Source: Streptomyces asiaticus (GTDB lineage Bacteria > Actinomycetota > Actinomycetes > Streptomycetales > Streptomycetaceae). From it: a stretch of DNA of 64,000 nt. This document shows positions 8,431 to 17,116 of the stretch, one piece after another. The stretch's first letter is position 1; every line of letters starts with the position of its first letter. A program made the translations under genes and the position numbers. Location: NCBI RefSeq assembly GCF_018138715.1, contig NZ_JAGSHX010000006.1:6014001-6078000 (forward strand), given 5' to 3'. The notes beneath the pieces are model-generated. The model made no database searches. It was not told where the DNA came from and saw only the letters and a program-made list of their open reading frames with translations.

Positions 8431-8677
8431 CCTCACCTCCAAGGTGACACAAGCTGATTGAGCTGAGCTGATTGGAGCGTCGGCCCCGAACCCTTATGGT
8501 GGAGGGTGATACGGGTCGACGCTGTATGTACTTTGGCTGCGACGCTATCGCGATCTGCGGTTCGGTGTCGCCCGGACGATGCACGGCCCCCATCACGGGT
8601 GAACCCCGGCCCACAAGGCCGCGATATCACTCATAGTAAGCACATGAGTACGCAGCGTGGCTAGAGGGTTTGCGGTC

Positions 8678-9223
8678 TCAATTCGAAAGAGATGTCGCCT
8701 CACTCAGGAAATCGCTGGTCACGGCGGTGCCCATGGCCTGAGCGGCCAACGCTCGCAGTGGCTCTCCCGAGAGCCTGCGCACCGTCCATTCATCCATCGC
8801 CTCCGCGCCGATCGCGGCGTAGAAGCCGATCGCGGGCTCGTTCCAGTCGAGCACCGACCATTCGAAACGGGCATATCCCCGCTCCACGCAGATCCGCGCC
8901 AGCTCGGCGAGCAGCGCCTTGCCGTGGCCGCCCCCGCGGGCCCGCGGGGTGACGTACAGGTCCTCCAGATACACGCCATGGGTGCCTGTCCAGGTGGAGA
9001 AGTTACGAAACCACAGGGCGAACCCCACCGGACCGGCGGGCTTTCCGGCGCCACCCGCCTCCTCGGCGATCAGCGCGAACACCGCGGGATGCGCCCCGAA
9101 GAGCGCCTCGCGCAGCTGCTCCTCGGTGGCCTTCGCCTCCTGCGGAGCCCGCTCGTAGTCCGCCAGCTCGCGGATCATCGCATGGATCGCCGGAACGTCG
9201 GACGGCTTCGCTGATCGGATCAT
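8678..9223 (-). CDS. GNAT-family N-acetyltransferase, diamine acetyltransferase-like
   Basis: This 181-residue single-domain GNAT starts MIRSAKPSDVPAIHAMIREL. Motif A, the acetyl-CoA pyrophosphate loop, reads LYVTPRARGGGHGKALLAEL, and motif B reads FEWSVLDWNEPAIGFYAAIG. The overall pattern (YERAPQEAKATEEQL, FSTWTGTHGVYLEDLYV) is that of the spermidine/spermine N1-acetyltransferase-like subgroup. The substrate is therefore probably a small amine, though this is inferred. ATG at 9223 is preferred over a longer frame, because the conserved fold begins there. The gene is monocistronic. Confidence 0.9.
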   Translation of the reverse strand: MIRSAKPSDVPAIHAMIRELADYERAPQEAKATEEQLREALFGAHPAVFALIAEEAGGAGKPAGPVGFALWFRNFSTWTGTHGVYLEDLYVTPRARGGGHGKALLAELARICVERGYARFEWSVLDWNEPAIGFYAAIGAEAMDEWTVRRLSGEPLRALAAQAMGTAVTSDFLSEATSLSN

Positions 9224-9333
9224 GTGGTGAAGGCTAGCGGGCCGCACCGACAAACGCGGCAGTCGATCTCCGACATTGCGCGGAAAACGCCAAGACCAGG
9301 GCGTCCGCGGAGCCGGGACCGACCACACACCGG

Positions 9334-9383
9334 CATCTCACCCCACGATGAGCTGATCCATCTCACCCCACGATGAGCTGATC
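9334..9383 (-). repeat. Perfect 25-bp tandem duplication across a stop codon
   Basis: Two identical 25-bp units (9334-9358 and 9359-9383) lie head to tail. On the minus strand each encodes D-Q-L-I-V-G-stop, so the end of the zinc-finger gene, including its stop, is copied immediately downstream. Confidence 0.95.
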
Positions 9384-9626
9384 GACGAAGCACCAGCGCC
9401 AGTCCTCACCCTCCTCGAAGCTGCGCATCACCGGATGGCCGGTCTCCTCGAAGTGGCGGGTGGTGTGCTGGTACGGCGAGGAGTCGCAGCAGCCCACATG
9501 GCCGCACACCAGACACTTCCGCAGCTGGACGGGGTGGCTGCCGACCGCCAGGCATTCGGGACAGGTGTCGGACCGCGGCTCCGGTTCGGGACGCGGCAGT
9601 GCGGGAACATGCGGGCACTCGTTCAT
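9363..9626 (-). CDS. UBP-type zinc finger protein
   Basis: This 87-residue protein is almost entirely one UBP-type zinc finger. It has CPECLAVG, then CLVCGHVGCCDSS, then HTTRHFEETGHPVMRSF, which carry the conserved Cys and His ligands. In eukaryotes this fold binds the ubiquitin C-terminus. In actinobacteria such free-standing copies are common and their role is not known. The last six codons are duplicated past the stop. Confidence 0.88.
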   Translation of the reverse strand: MNECPHVPALPRPEPEPRSDTCPECLAVGSHPVQLRKCLVCGHVGCCDSSPYQHTTRHFEETGHPVMRSFEEGEDWRWCFVDQLIVG

Positions 9627-9703
9627 GATTGCCAGACTAAAACGCCGCGCGAGCGGAGCACATGGACGACCGTCGGGACGGCCGACGGAGACAGGGCCGG
9701 ACG

Positions 9704-11314
9704 ATGGATGTATTGCCGTTGTTGATGCTGGTCGCGGGCAGCGCGGCGGTCGCGGGCGCGGCGCGCCGGACCCCGGTGCCCGCGCCGCTGATGCTGGTCG
9801 CGGCCGGGCTCGTCGTCTCGTACCTGCCCGGGGTGCCGGACTACACGCTGGACCCGCATATCGTGCTGCCCCTGGTGCTGCCGCCGCTGCTGCACAGCGC
9901 CGCGCTGGACAGCTCGTACCTCGATCTGCGGGCCAATCTGCGGCCGATCGCGCTGCTCTCCGTCGGGTACGTGCTCTTCGCGACGGTCGCGGTCGGCGTG
10001 GTCGCCCATCTGCTGATCCCGCAGCTGCCGCTGACCGCCGCCCTCGTGCTGGGCGCGGTGGTGGCGCCGCCGGACGCCGTGGCCGCCACCGCCATCGCCC
10101 GCCGGATCGGGCTGCCCTCCCGGCTCACCACGCTCCTCCAGGGCGAGTCCCTGTTCAACGACGCGACCGCGATCACCGCCTACCGGGTGGCGGTGGCCGC
10201 GGCGGTGGGGGAGGGCGTCAGCTGGGCCGAGGGCCTGCGGGAGTTCGCCTTCGCGGCCATCGGCGGCGTCGTGGTCGGTCTGATCCTGATGGTGCCGCTG
10301 CACTGGCTGCGCACCCGGCTGCGGGACTCCCTGCTCCAGAACACCCTCTCGCTGCTCATCCCCTTCGTCGCCTACGCCGTCGCCGAGCAGTTCGAGGCGT
10401 CGGGCGTGCTGGCCGTCGTGGTGGTCGGGCTCTACCTGGGACACCACTCCTGGCAGGTCGACTTCGCCACCCGGCTCCAGGAGGCGGCGGTCTGGCGCAT
10501 GATCGACTTTGTTCTGGAGTCGGCGGTCTTCGCGCTGATCGGGCTGCAACTGCGGGTCGTGATGGGCGGCCTGGGGGAGTACGGGGCGGCCGAGGCCGCC
10601 TGGTACGCGACCGTCGTCTTCCTGGCCGTGGTGGTCACCCGCTACGTCTGGGTCTTCCCGTCGACCTTCGTGCCGCGCATGCTCTTCCCCGGGATCCGCG
10701 AGCGCGAGCCCGGCACCAACTGGACCGCGCCGGTCATCGTCGGCTGGGCCGGGATGCGCGGTGTGGTCTCGCTGGCCATCGCCTTCTCGATCCCCGAGAC
10801 CGTGCACGGTGGCGCGCCCTTCCCGGCCCGCAATCTGATCCTCTTCCTGACCTTCACGACCGTCATCGGCACCCTGGTGATCCATGGGCTCACCCTGCCG
10901 TCCCTGATCCGGCTGCTCGGGCTGCCCGGCCGCGATCCCCACGCCGAGACCCTTGCCGAGGCCCAGGCGCAGAACACGGCGTCGCTGGCGGCCGAGCGCC
11001 GACTGGCGGAGCTGCTGGCCGATGAGCGCAACGCCCTGCCGTCGCCGCTCGCCGACCGGCTGCGCACGGTGCTGGAGCAGCGCCGCAACGCCGTGTGGGA
11101 GCGGCTGGGCGCGGTCAACGAGGTGACCGGCGAGTCGGCGGACGACACCTATCGGAGGCTGGCCCGGGAGATGATCGAGGCCGAGCGGGCGGTGTTCGTG
11201 GATCTGCGGGACGCCCGGCGGATCGACGAGGAGATGCTGCGGTCGCTGCTGCGGCGGCTGGATCTGGAGGAGGCGGCGCTCTACCGGGAGGGGGCCACGG
11301 AGGATGGGGCCTGA
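9704..11314 (+). CDS. Na+/H+ antiporter, CPA1/NhaP type
   Basis: This 536-residue membrane protein has about a dozen hydrophobic segments. Family hallmarks are LGAVVAPPDAVAATAIARRI and the following GESLFNDATAITAYRVAV, which contains the ion-binding Asp-rich core, and GWAGMRGVVSLAIAFSIPE in the C-terminal half. The last 130 or so residues are a cytosolic, charged, helical tail (ADRLRTVLEQRRNAVWERL). It exports Na+ or K+ in exchange for protons. ATG at 9704 (MDVLPLLMLV) places the first membrane helix at the N-terminus; an ATG at 9662 would add a basic leader. Confidence 0.93.
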   Translation: MDVLPLLMLVAGSAAVAGAARRTPVPAPLMLVAAGLVVSYLPGVPDYTLDPHIVLPLVLPPLLHSAALDSSYLDLRANLRPIALLSVGYVLFATVAVGVVAHLLIPQLPLTAALVLGAVVAPPDAVAATAIARRIGLPSRLTTLLQGESLFNDATAITAYRVAVAAAVGEGVSWAEGLREFAFAAIGGVVVGLILMVPLHWLRTRLRDSLLQNTLSLLIPFVAYAVAEQFEASGVLAVVVVGLYLGHHSWQVDFATRLQEAAVWRMIDFVLESAVFALIGLQLRVVMGGLGEYGAAEAAWYATVVFLAVVVTRYVWVFPSTFVPRMLFPGIREREPGTNWTAPVIVGWAGMRGVVSLAIAFSIPETVHGGAPFPARNLILFLTFTTVIGTLVIHGLTLPSLIRLLGLPGRDPHAETLAEAQAQNTASLAAERRLAELLADERNALPSPLADRLRTVLEQRRNAVWERLGAVNEVTGESADDTYRRLAREMIEAERAVFVDLRDARRIDEEMLRSLLRRLDLEEAALYREGATEDGA

Positions 11315-11923
11315 GCCCTGGCCCTCTTCGCGCCGCCTGCCGTGCCCGTGCCGGCGCCGGCGCCGGCGCCCGTACCCGGACCGGCGCCCGTGCCCGCGCC
11401 CGTACCCGGACCGGCGCTAGGGGGTGTCCGGCGGATCGTGCCGCCTGCGGTGGGATGTTCCCCTCCCCGCCCCTTCCCTCAACTGGGGCTTCGCCCCAAG
11501 GCCCCGCTCCTCAAGTGCCGGAGGGGCTGGATGGCGGGGCTTCGCCCCAAGGCCCCGCTCCTCAAGTGCCGGAGGGGCTGGATGGCGGGGCTTCGCCCCA
11601 AGGCCCCGCTCCTCAAGTGCCGGAGGGGCTGGATGGCGGGGCTTCGCCCCAAGGCCCCGCTCCTCAAGTGCCGGAGGGGCTGGATGGCGGGACTCCGCCC
11701 CAAGGCCCCGCTCCTCAAACTCCCCCAGCTACCGCTGGGAGGTGCCCCCTGGAGGGGCTGGAAGGTGGGGCTCCGTCCCAGGTCCCGCTCCTCAAGCTCC
11801 CCCAGCTGCCGCTGGGAGGTGCCGCCCGGAGGGGCTGGAAGGCCGGGCTTCGCCCCAGATCCCGGGGTCTGGGGCGAAGCCCCGCCATGCGGCGGACACT
11901 CCGTAGGTGAGCGTCCTACTGTC
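11315..11923. repeat. Repeat array with perfect 51-bp tandem units
   Basis: After the antiporter come a GC-rich Pro/Ala-codon-like repeat (about 11341-11416), the G/C-tract terminus (11458-11478) and a tandem array. GGGGCTTCGCCCC hairpins start at 11485, 11536, 11587 and 11638, exactly 51 bp apart, with a decayed fifth unit at 11689 and further diverged units to about 11870. Flanking GTGTCCGGCGG (about 11424) and GCGGCGGACAC (about 11890) form an outer inverted pair. No gene is supported here; the open frames are by-products of the 51-bp (17-codon) period. Confidence 0.9.
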
Positions 11924-12514
11924 CTACTTGAGCTGTTCGCGGATCCGGTCGCGCATCGAGGCCATGGTGAAGCCGCGCGGATCCACCTTGCCCGGCTGCC
12001 ATTCGAGGTGGCCGATCACCGAGCGCTCGGTCCAGCCGTGATGCCGGCACACGGCCGCCGCGGCCCGCGCGATCGCGTCCAGCTGGGCCTCGGGCCACGG
12101 GTCCTCGCCGTCGCCCAGGTTCTCGCATTCGAAGCCGTAGAAGGCGCGGTTCCCGTCGGTGTTCGCCTCGTTGTCCGACGGGAGGGCCTTCTCGGCGATC
12201 ACCGCCCGCAGGACGTCGTCGTCGCCGAGCCCGGCGTGGTTGGCGCGGCCGTAGCCGACCAGATGGACGCCGCCGTCCTTGGCGATCACGCCATGGCACA
12301 GTGGGCCGGGCAGCCCCTCGAAGCCGTCCCGGCAGATCTGCACGGTCTCCTCGGTGCCGGAGGTGACGGTGTGGTGGATCATCACCCCGTGCACCGGGCC
12401 CCACGGCCCCTTGTGGTTCCGGTTGTGGTGCCGCCAGTCGCCGACCTGCGTCACCCGTAAGCCCTCATTCGTCAGCGCCGCCAGGAAGTCCCCCGCGGAC
12501 ATGGGTGAGGCCAT
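11924..12514 (-). CDS. N-acetylmuramoyl-L-alanine amidase (Amidase_2/PGRP fold)
   Basis: This 196-residue protein has the type-2 amidase fold. The first zinc His is in HGVMIHHTVTSG. FECENLGDGEDPWPEAQ holds conserved acidic residues. SVIGHLEWQPGKVDP carries the last zinc His and the Lys-x-Asp end typical of the family. It cleaves the bond between N-acetylmuramic acid and L-Ala of peptidoglycan. No clear signal peptide is present, so it may act inside the cell or be exported by another route. ATG at 12514 is chosen; an ATG four codons later is possible. It is divergent from the glutaminase gene, with a 171-bp gap. Confidence 0.9.
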   Translation of the reverse strand: MASPMSAGDFLAALTNEGLRVTQVGDWRHHNRNHKGPWGPVHGVMIHHTVTSGTEETVQICRDGFEGLPGPLCHGVIAKDGGVHLVGYGRANHAGLGDDDVLRAVIAEKALPSDNEANTDGNRAFYGFECENLGDGEDPWPEAQLDAIARAAAAVCRHHGWTERSVIGHLEWQPGKVDPRGFTMASMRDRIREQLK

Positions 12515-12685
12515 GCCCCGCCTCCGTTCTGGTCCTGAGGCGGGCCCCGGTCGCGGTCCGCCTCGTTCACTCGCTTGCTTACCCGCCGCACACCCATAAA
12601 CGCATGGGGTGATGAATGGTGGGGGGCGCGTTATCGTGCGGACCGGCTCATCCGTACGACCTCGCAACAGGAGACGCACCGCACC

Positions 12686-13597
12686 ATGGACTACCAGGCA
12701 GTGCTGGAGGAGGTCGCGGCCCATGTGGAGCCGCAGATCGGCCGGGGTCGGGTGGCCCAGTACATCCCGGCGCTCGCCTCGGTGGACGCGGACCGCTTCG
12801 GGATCGCCCTCGCCGACGTGGACGGCCGGGTCACCGGGGTCGGCGACTGGGAGCGGCCCTTCTCGATGCAGTCCATCTCCAAGGCGTTCAGCCTCGCGCT
12901 CGTCCTCGCCGACGACGGCGAGAAGCTGTGGCGGCGGGTCGGCCGGGAGCCCTCGGGCAACCCCTTCAACTCCCTGGTGCAGCTGGAGTACGAGCACGGC
13001 ATCCCGCGCAATCCGTTCATCAACGCCGGGGCGCTCGTCGTCACGGACCGGCTGCACACCCTTACCGGTGACGCCAGCACCACCATGCTGGACTTCCTGC
13101 GGGCCGAGAGCGGCAATCCGGACCTCGCCTTCGACCAGGAGGTCGCCGTCTCCGAGACCGCCCATGGCGACCGTAATGCCGCCCTCGCCCACTTCATGGC
13201 CGGGTACGGCAATCTGGACAACCCCGTGCCGACCGTCCTCGAGCACTACTTCTGGCAGTGCTCGATCGAGATGAGCTGCCGCGACCTCGCCCTGGCCGGC
13301 AGCTTCCTCGCCCGCCACGGGCTGCGCGCGGACGGCTCCCGGCTGCTGTCGAGCAGCGAGGCGAAGCGGGTCAACGCGGTCATGCTCACTTGCGGTACGT
13401 ATGACGCGGCGGGCGACTTCGCCTATCGCGTCGGGCTGCCCGGCAAGAGCGGGGTCGGCGGTGGCATCGTCGCGGTGGTGCCAGGCCGCTGCACGCTGTG
13501 TGTCTGGAGCCCTGGCCTCGACGCGCGCGGGAACTCGGTGGCGGGGGTGGCGGCGCTGGACCACTTCACCACGCTGACGGGCTGGTCCGTCTTCTAG
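12686..13597 (+). CDS. glsA: Glutaminase (serine-dependent, GlsA family)
   Basis: This 303-residue enzyme deamidates glutamine to glutamate and ammonia. The beta-lactamase-like Ser-x-x-Lys pair lies in MQSISKAFSL (Ser 63, Lys 66). Other family blocks are GREPSGNPFNSLVQLE, PRNPFINAGALVVTD and GDFAYRVGLPGKSGVGGGI. It has the family's usual length with no signal peptide, so it is cytosolic. ATG at 12686 has GGAG 14 bases upstream; a longer frame from 12575 lacks family similarity. The gene is divergent from the amidase. Confidence 0.95.
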   Translation: MDYQAVLEEVAAHVEPQIGRGRVAQYIPALASVDADRFGIALADVDGRVTGVGDWERPFSMQSISKAFSLALVLADDGEKLWRRVGREPSGNPFNSLVQLEYEHGIPRNPFINAGALVVTDRLHTLTGDASTTMLDFLRAESGNPDLAFDQEVAVSETAHGDRNAALAHFMAGYGNLDNPVPTVLEHYFWQCSIEMSCRDLALAGSFLARHGLRADGSRLLSSSEAKRVNAVMLTCGTYDAAGDFAYRVGLPGKSGVGGGIVAVVPGRCTLCVWSPGLDARGNSVAGVAALDHFTTLTGWSVF

Positions 13598-14281
13598 GGG
13601 CGTCGGGTGGGCCCTTGCCGCCCGCGGCGGGCTGTTCCCCTCCCCGCCCCTTCCCGAAACTGGAGCTCCGCCCCAGACCCCGAAACTGGAGCTCCGCCCC
13701 AGACCCCGAAACTGGAGCTCCGCCCCGGGCCCCGGGTCGGGGCTTCGCCCCAGGGCCTGGACCGGGGTTCCGCCCCGGACCCTGGATCGGGGTTCCGCCC
13801 CGGGCTCCGGATCAAGGCTCTGCCCCGGGCCCCGAAACTGGGGTTCCGCCCTGGGCCTTGGATCGGGGCTCTGCCCCGGGCTCCGGATCGGGGCTCTGCC
13901 CCCGGCCCCGAAACTGGGGTTCCGCCCTGGGCCTTGGATCGGGGCTCTGCCCCGGGCTCCGGATCGGGGTTCCGCACCGGGCCCCGAAACTGGGGCTTCG
14001 CCCCAGGCCTTGGATCGGGGTTCCGCCCCAGGGCCTGCACCGGGGCTCCGCCCTCAGACCCCGGACCGGGGCTCCGCTCCAGGCCCTGCACCGGGGCTCC
14101 GCCCTCAGACCCCGGACCGGGGCTCCGCCCCTTCCCGCGCCGTCGATATGCGGCCTTGCCGCGTGGCGGGGGCTCCGCCCCAAGGCTCGGGGTCCAGGGG
14201 CGGAGCCTCTGGTATCGGGAAGGGGCGGGGAGGGGAAAGCCTCGATATGCGGCCACCGCGTGATCCGCCGGACACCACGTA
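13598..14281. repeat. Hairpin array bounded by perfect 22-bp inverted termini
   Basis: About 20 copies of a GGGGxTxCGCCCC-type mini-hairpin alternate with linkers such as CCCCGAAACTG, CCTGGATC and CCGGATC. The termini TTCCCCTCCCCGCCCCTTCC.. (13635-13656) and its exact complement (14216-14237) face inward. A 76-bp sub-block is duplicated (AAACTG at 13835 and 13911). A long-hairpin module (TATGCGGCC.., about 14146-14205) sits next to the right end. Outside lies ATCCGCCGGACACC (about 14265). No gene is supported between 13598 and 14463. Confidence 0.92.
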
Positions 14282-14463
14282 GCGCGGGCGCATGGCTCCG
14301 GCGCGGGCGCGGGAGCGTGGACGGCGCGTTGGCGGGGGTGGCTGCGTGGCCTGGCGTGGTGGCGGGGGGTGACTGCGCGGCCCGCCGTGGCGGCGGGGGT
14401 GGCGCGTGGCCTGGCGTGGCGGGAGCATGGAGGGGAGTGGTGGTGAGCAGGAGGTGTACCGCC

Positions 14464-14688
14464 ATGCAGCACGAGATGCGCGCCGAATACGAGGAGGGCA
14501 GCTCGGGGCGGGTCGCGGGCGCGCCGGTCAAGATCTGGCACATGGTCCGCGGGAATGGAACGACCGCGATGTGCGGGCGGGAGCTGGACCCGGACGCCGA
14601 GACCCAGGCCGCCGACCTGTGGGCCACGGGTGACGCGGGGCCCTTCTGCCACTCCTGCGGCGCGATGTATCTGCGCGAGGTCCCTTGA
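14464..14688 (+). CDS. Small Cys-containing hypothetical protein
   Basis: This 74-residue protein reads KIWHMVRGNGTTAMCGREL in the middle and ends FCHSCGAMYLREVP. The three Cys and two His could hold a zinc ion. AGGAGG lies nine bases before the ATG, which is strong support for the start. Its stop overlaps the TTG start of the AraC-type gene (TTGA), so the two are probably translated together. I do not recognise a function. Confidence 0.75.
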   Translation: MQHEMRAEYEEGSSGRVAGAPVKIWHMVRGNGTTAMCGRELDPDAETQAADLWATGDAGPFCHSCGAMYLREVP

Positions 14689-15416
14689 GCGCCTCGAGCG
14701 AGTACCGGGAGCGGAATGCGCTGATCGGCCACGGCGCCGTGGTGTGGACCCGTACGGCCGGCACCGGGCCGCAGCGGGTGCTCCCCGACGGCTGCACGGA
14801 TCTGATCTGGAGCGAGGCGGGACCGGGAGCGGACGGAGAGCTGCTGGTCGCCGGGCCGGACACCCGCGCGCACCTGGCCCCCGGCGCGCCGGGCACCCGG
14901 GCTGTGGGGCTGCGGTTCGCGCCCGGCACGGGCCCCGCCGTGCTGGGCGTACCGGCACATGAACTCCGCGATCTGCGGGTGCCCTTGTCCGCGCTCTGGC
15001 CGGGCCCGGAGGTCCGGCGGCTGGCCGAGCGGATCGCCGCCGGACAGACGGCCGCGGACCGCCTTCTGGAGGAGGCGGCCCGCGGACGGCTGCGGACGGC
15101 GGAACCCCCCGATCCGGTGCTCGCCGCGATCGTCGCGGGGGTCTCGCGCGGAACGGGCGTGGCCGGGATCGCCGCCGCCGTGGGCCTGGGGGAGCGGCAG
15201 CTGCACCGCCGCTCCCTCGCCGCGTTCGGCTACGGCCCCAAGACGCTGGGCCGGGTGCTTCGGCTGAACCGGGCCCTGGACCTGGCGCGCACCGGCCTCC
15301 CCTTCGCGGAGGTCGCGGCCACGGCGGGCTACGCCGACCAGGCCCACCTCGCCCGCGACGTCAGGGCGCTGGCGGGAGTGCCCCTGGGACGTCTGCTGCG
15401 GGGGTCAGGAGGGTAG
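14685..15416 (+). CDS. AraC-family transcriptional regulator
   Basis: This 243-residue regulator has a DUF6597-like N-terminal sensor region (LPDGCTDLIWSEAGPG, then AVGLRFAPGTGPAVLGVPAH). A C-terminal AraC double helix-turn-helix follows (GIAAAVGLGERQLHRRSLAA, then FAEVAATAGYADQAHLARDV). The target is unknown. The TTG start overlaps the stop of the small upstream gene by four bases. Its 3' end overlaps the convergent VOC gene by 12 bp. A nearby candidate target is that VOC gene, but no operator was identified. Confidence 0.9.
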   Translation: MSASSEYRERNALIGHGAVVWTRTAGTGPQRVLPDGCTDLIWSEAGPGADGELLVAGPDTRAHLAPGAPGTRAVGLRFAPGTGPAVLGVPAHELRDLRVPLSALWPGPEVRRLAERIAAGQTAADRLLEEAARGRLRTAEPPDPVLAAIVAGVSRGTGVAGIAAAVGLGERQLHRRSLAAFGYGPKTLGRVLRLNRALDLARTGLPFAEVAATAGYADQAHLARDVRALAGVPLGRLLRGSGG

Positions 15417-15800
15417 CGGGGCGAACACGTCGATGCCGTTGTTGTCGGGGTCGAGGACCGTGGCGTAGCGCTGGCCCCAGGGCGCGTCCCACGGCTCCAG
15501 CTTGCCGCGTACCCCCGCCCCGACGAGGTCCTGGTAGGTCTTGTCCACGTCGGCCGGGCTGTCGCAGGCGAAGGCGAGCCCCACCTGGTGGGAGCCGCTC
15601 GGCGGCGTCCATTCCGGGTCGAAGGAGCGCACCGTCGCGACGGTGTCCCACATCAGCCGCGTGCCGCCGGGCAGGGCGGCCTCGACGTGGGGCTGGGTGT
15701 CGGCGTCGGCGGGGATGTCGAGGCCGAGGCGGCGGTAGAAGGCGAGGGAGGCGGCCATGTCGGCGACGACCAGGCCGATGGCGTCGAATCGTGCTGTCAT
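15405..15800 (-). CDS. VOC-family (glyoxalase/bleomycin-resistance fold) protein
   Basis: This 131-residue protein comprises two beta-alpha-beta-beta-beta modules. The first starts MTARFDAIGLVVADMAASLA and runs through FYRRLGLDIP. The second runs from HQVGLAFACDSPADVDK to the metal-site strand TVLDPDNNGIDVFAPL. Such proteins are metal-dependent enzymes or small-molecule binders; the substrate cannot be inferred. It has normal length with the start at ATG 15800. It is convergent with, and overlaps by 12 bp, the AraC-type regulator gene. Confidence 0.9.
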   Translation of the reverse strand: MTARFDAIGLVVADMAASLAFYRRLGLDIPADADTQPHVEAALPGGTRLMWDTVATVRSFDPEWTPPSGSHQVGLAFACDSPADVDKTYQDLVGAGVRGKLEPWDAPWGQRYATVLDPDNNGIDVFAPLPS

Positions 15801-15874
15801 ACGGGCAGCGTAGGGAGCGCCAGGGTGGCCGGTCTTGAACGAATCGGACGTCGAGGCCGGGATCGCCGACGGCG

Positions 15875-16813
15875 TCACGGGCAGTGGATGACCTGGCCCG
15901 CGTACGACAGGTTGCCGCCGAAGCCGAAGAGCAGCACCGGGGCGCCGGAGGGCACCTCGCCGCGCTCGACCAGCTTGGAGAGGGCGAGCGGAATGCTGGC
16001 CGCCGAGGTGTTGCCGGACTCCACCACGTCGCGGGCGATCACCGCGTTGACAGCGCCCAGCTTGCGCGCGACCGGTTCGATGATCCGCAGATTGGCCTGG
16101 TGCAGTACGACACCGGCCAGGTCCTCCGGGGAGAGCCCGGCCCGTTCGCACACCTTCCGCGCGATCGGCGGCAGATGGGTGGTGGCCCAGCGGTAGACGG
16201 TCTGGCCCTCCTGCGCGAACCGGGGCGGCGTGCCCTCGATACGGACCGCGCCGCCCATCTCCGGTACCGAGCCCCACACCACCGGGCCGACGCCCGGCCG
16301 CTCGGCGGCCACCACCACGGCCGCGCCCGCGCCGTCGCCGGTCAGCACGCAGGTGGAGCGGTCGGTCCAGTCGGTGGCCGCGCTGAACTTCTCCGCGCCG
16401 ATCACCAGGGCCGCGGTGGCCGCCCCGGCCCGGATGGTGTGGTCGGCGGTGGCGAGGGCGTGGGTGAAGCCGGCGCACACCACATTGAGGTCCATGGTGG
16501 CGGGGTGGGCCAGCCCGAGCCGGGCGGCGACCCGGGCCGCCATATTGGGGCTGCGGTCGATCGCCGTGCAGGTGGCGACGAGCACGAGGTCGATGTCGGA
16601 GGGGGCGAGCCCGCTGTTGGCCAGCGCCTTGGCGGCCGCCGCCGCGGCCATCTCGTCGACCGTCTCGTCGGCGCGGGCGAGATGGCGGGTGCGGATGCCG
16701 ACCCGGCTGCGGATCCACTCGTCGCTGGTGTCGACCATGGCCGCGAGGTCGTCGTTGCCGAGCACCTTCGCGGGCTGGTAGTGGCCGAGCGCCAGTACGT
16801 GCGAGCCGGTCAT
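15875..16813 (-). CDS. 3-oxoacyl-ACP synthase III (FabH-like ketosynthase)
   Basis: This 312-residue thiolase-fold enzyme has the full FabH triad: Cys in LNVVCAGFTHAL (about 111), His in VLHQANLRIIEPVA (about 240) and Asn in SGNTSAASIPLAL (about 270). FGFGGNLSYAGQVIHCP ends the protein. FabH condenses an acyl-CoA starter with malonyl-ACP to begin fatty acid or polyketide synthesis. Here no acp, fabD or fabF gene is adjacent, so it is an orphan copy and not the housekeeping fab operon. It may serve a secondary pathway or acyl transfer. It is probably cytosolic. Confidence 0.93.
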   Translation of the reverse strand: MTGSHVLALGHYQPAKVLGNDDLAAMVDTSDEWIRSRVGIRTRHLARADETVDEMAAAAAAKALANSGLAPSDIDLVLVATCTAIDRSPNMAARVAARLGLAHPATMDLNVVCAGFTHALATADHTIRAGAATAALVIGAEKFSAATDWTDRSTCVLTGDGAGAAVVVAAERPGVGPVVWGSVPEMGGAVRIEGTPPRFAQEGQTVYRWATTHLPPIARKVCERAGLSPEDLAGVVLHQANLRIIEPVARKLGAVNAVIARDVVESGNTSAASIPLALSKLVERGEVPSGAPVLLFGFGGNLSYAGQVIHCP

Positions 16814-17018
16814 CGGTCATCCCCTTCGCGCCAGTGTCGACGTATCCGCGCAATTTTGCGGAGATCTCGACGGACAGTCTGCGGTGTGTCCAGTCTTGAG
16901 CGGAGCAGACGTGCCGTGCGCTCGGGTTACTCACCAATCTTGGGCGCCAAGATCTGGAGTTCCCGGCCTTTCCCCGGCGGGTGTCGAGGGTCGTGGCGGA
17001 AGGGGATGACCTCTGACC

Positions 17019-17116
17019 GTGGCTCAGGAGAGCCGACTCAGGGCAATCGACTCAGGGCAGTCGGTTGGGGACAGTCGGTTCGGGACAGTCGGTTCGGGAC
17101 AGTCGTTTCAGGACAG
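17019..17116 (-). repeat. Stop-anchored tandem repeat, seven 14-bp units
   Basis: Read on the minus strand, the acid phosphatase gene's final CTGTCC-TGA begins a series of seven 14-bp units of the type CTGTCC[T/C]GAACCGA. They decay with distance from the gene. Confidence 0.9.

Noticed and set aside
8431..8614. N-terminal extension joining the sigma factor frame to 506 residues
   Set aside because: The extension runs through the anti-sigma gene in another frame; the sigma fold starts after 7999.
11485..11739. CRISPR array
   Set aside because: The 51-bp units are contiguous with no unique spacers, and no cas genes are present.
11342..12460. Long open frame encoding repeated 17-residue peptide
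   Set aside because: It is the reading of a 51-bp non-coding repeat and then runs antisense through the amidase gene; it has no ribosome site.
13594..14958. Long Pro/Arg-rich minus-strand frames over the 13.6-14.3 kb array
   Set aside because: They are repeat-derived and antisense to two supported genes.
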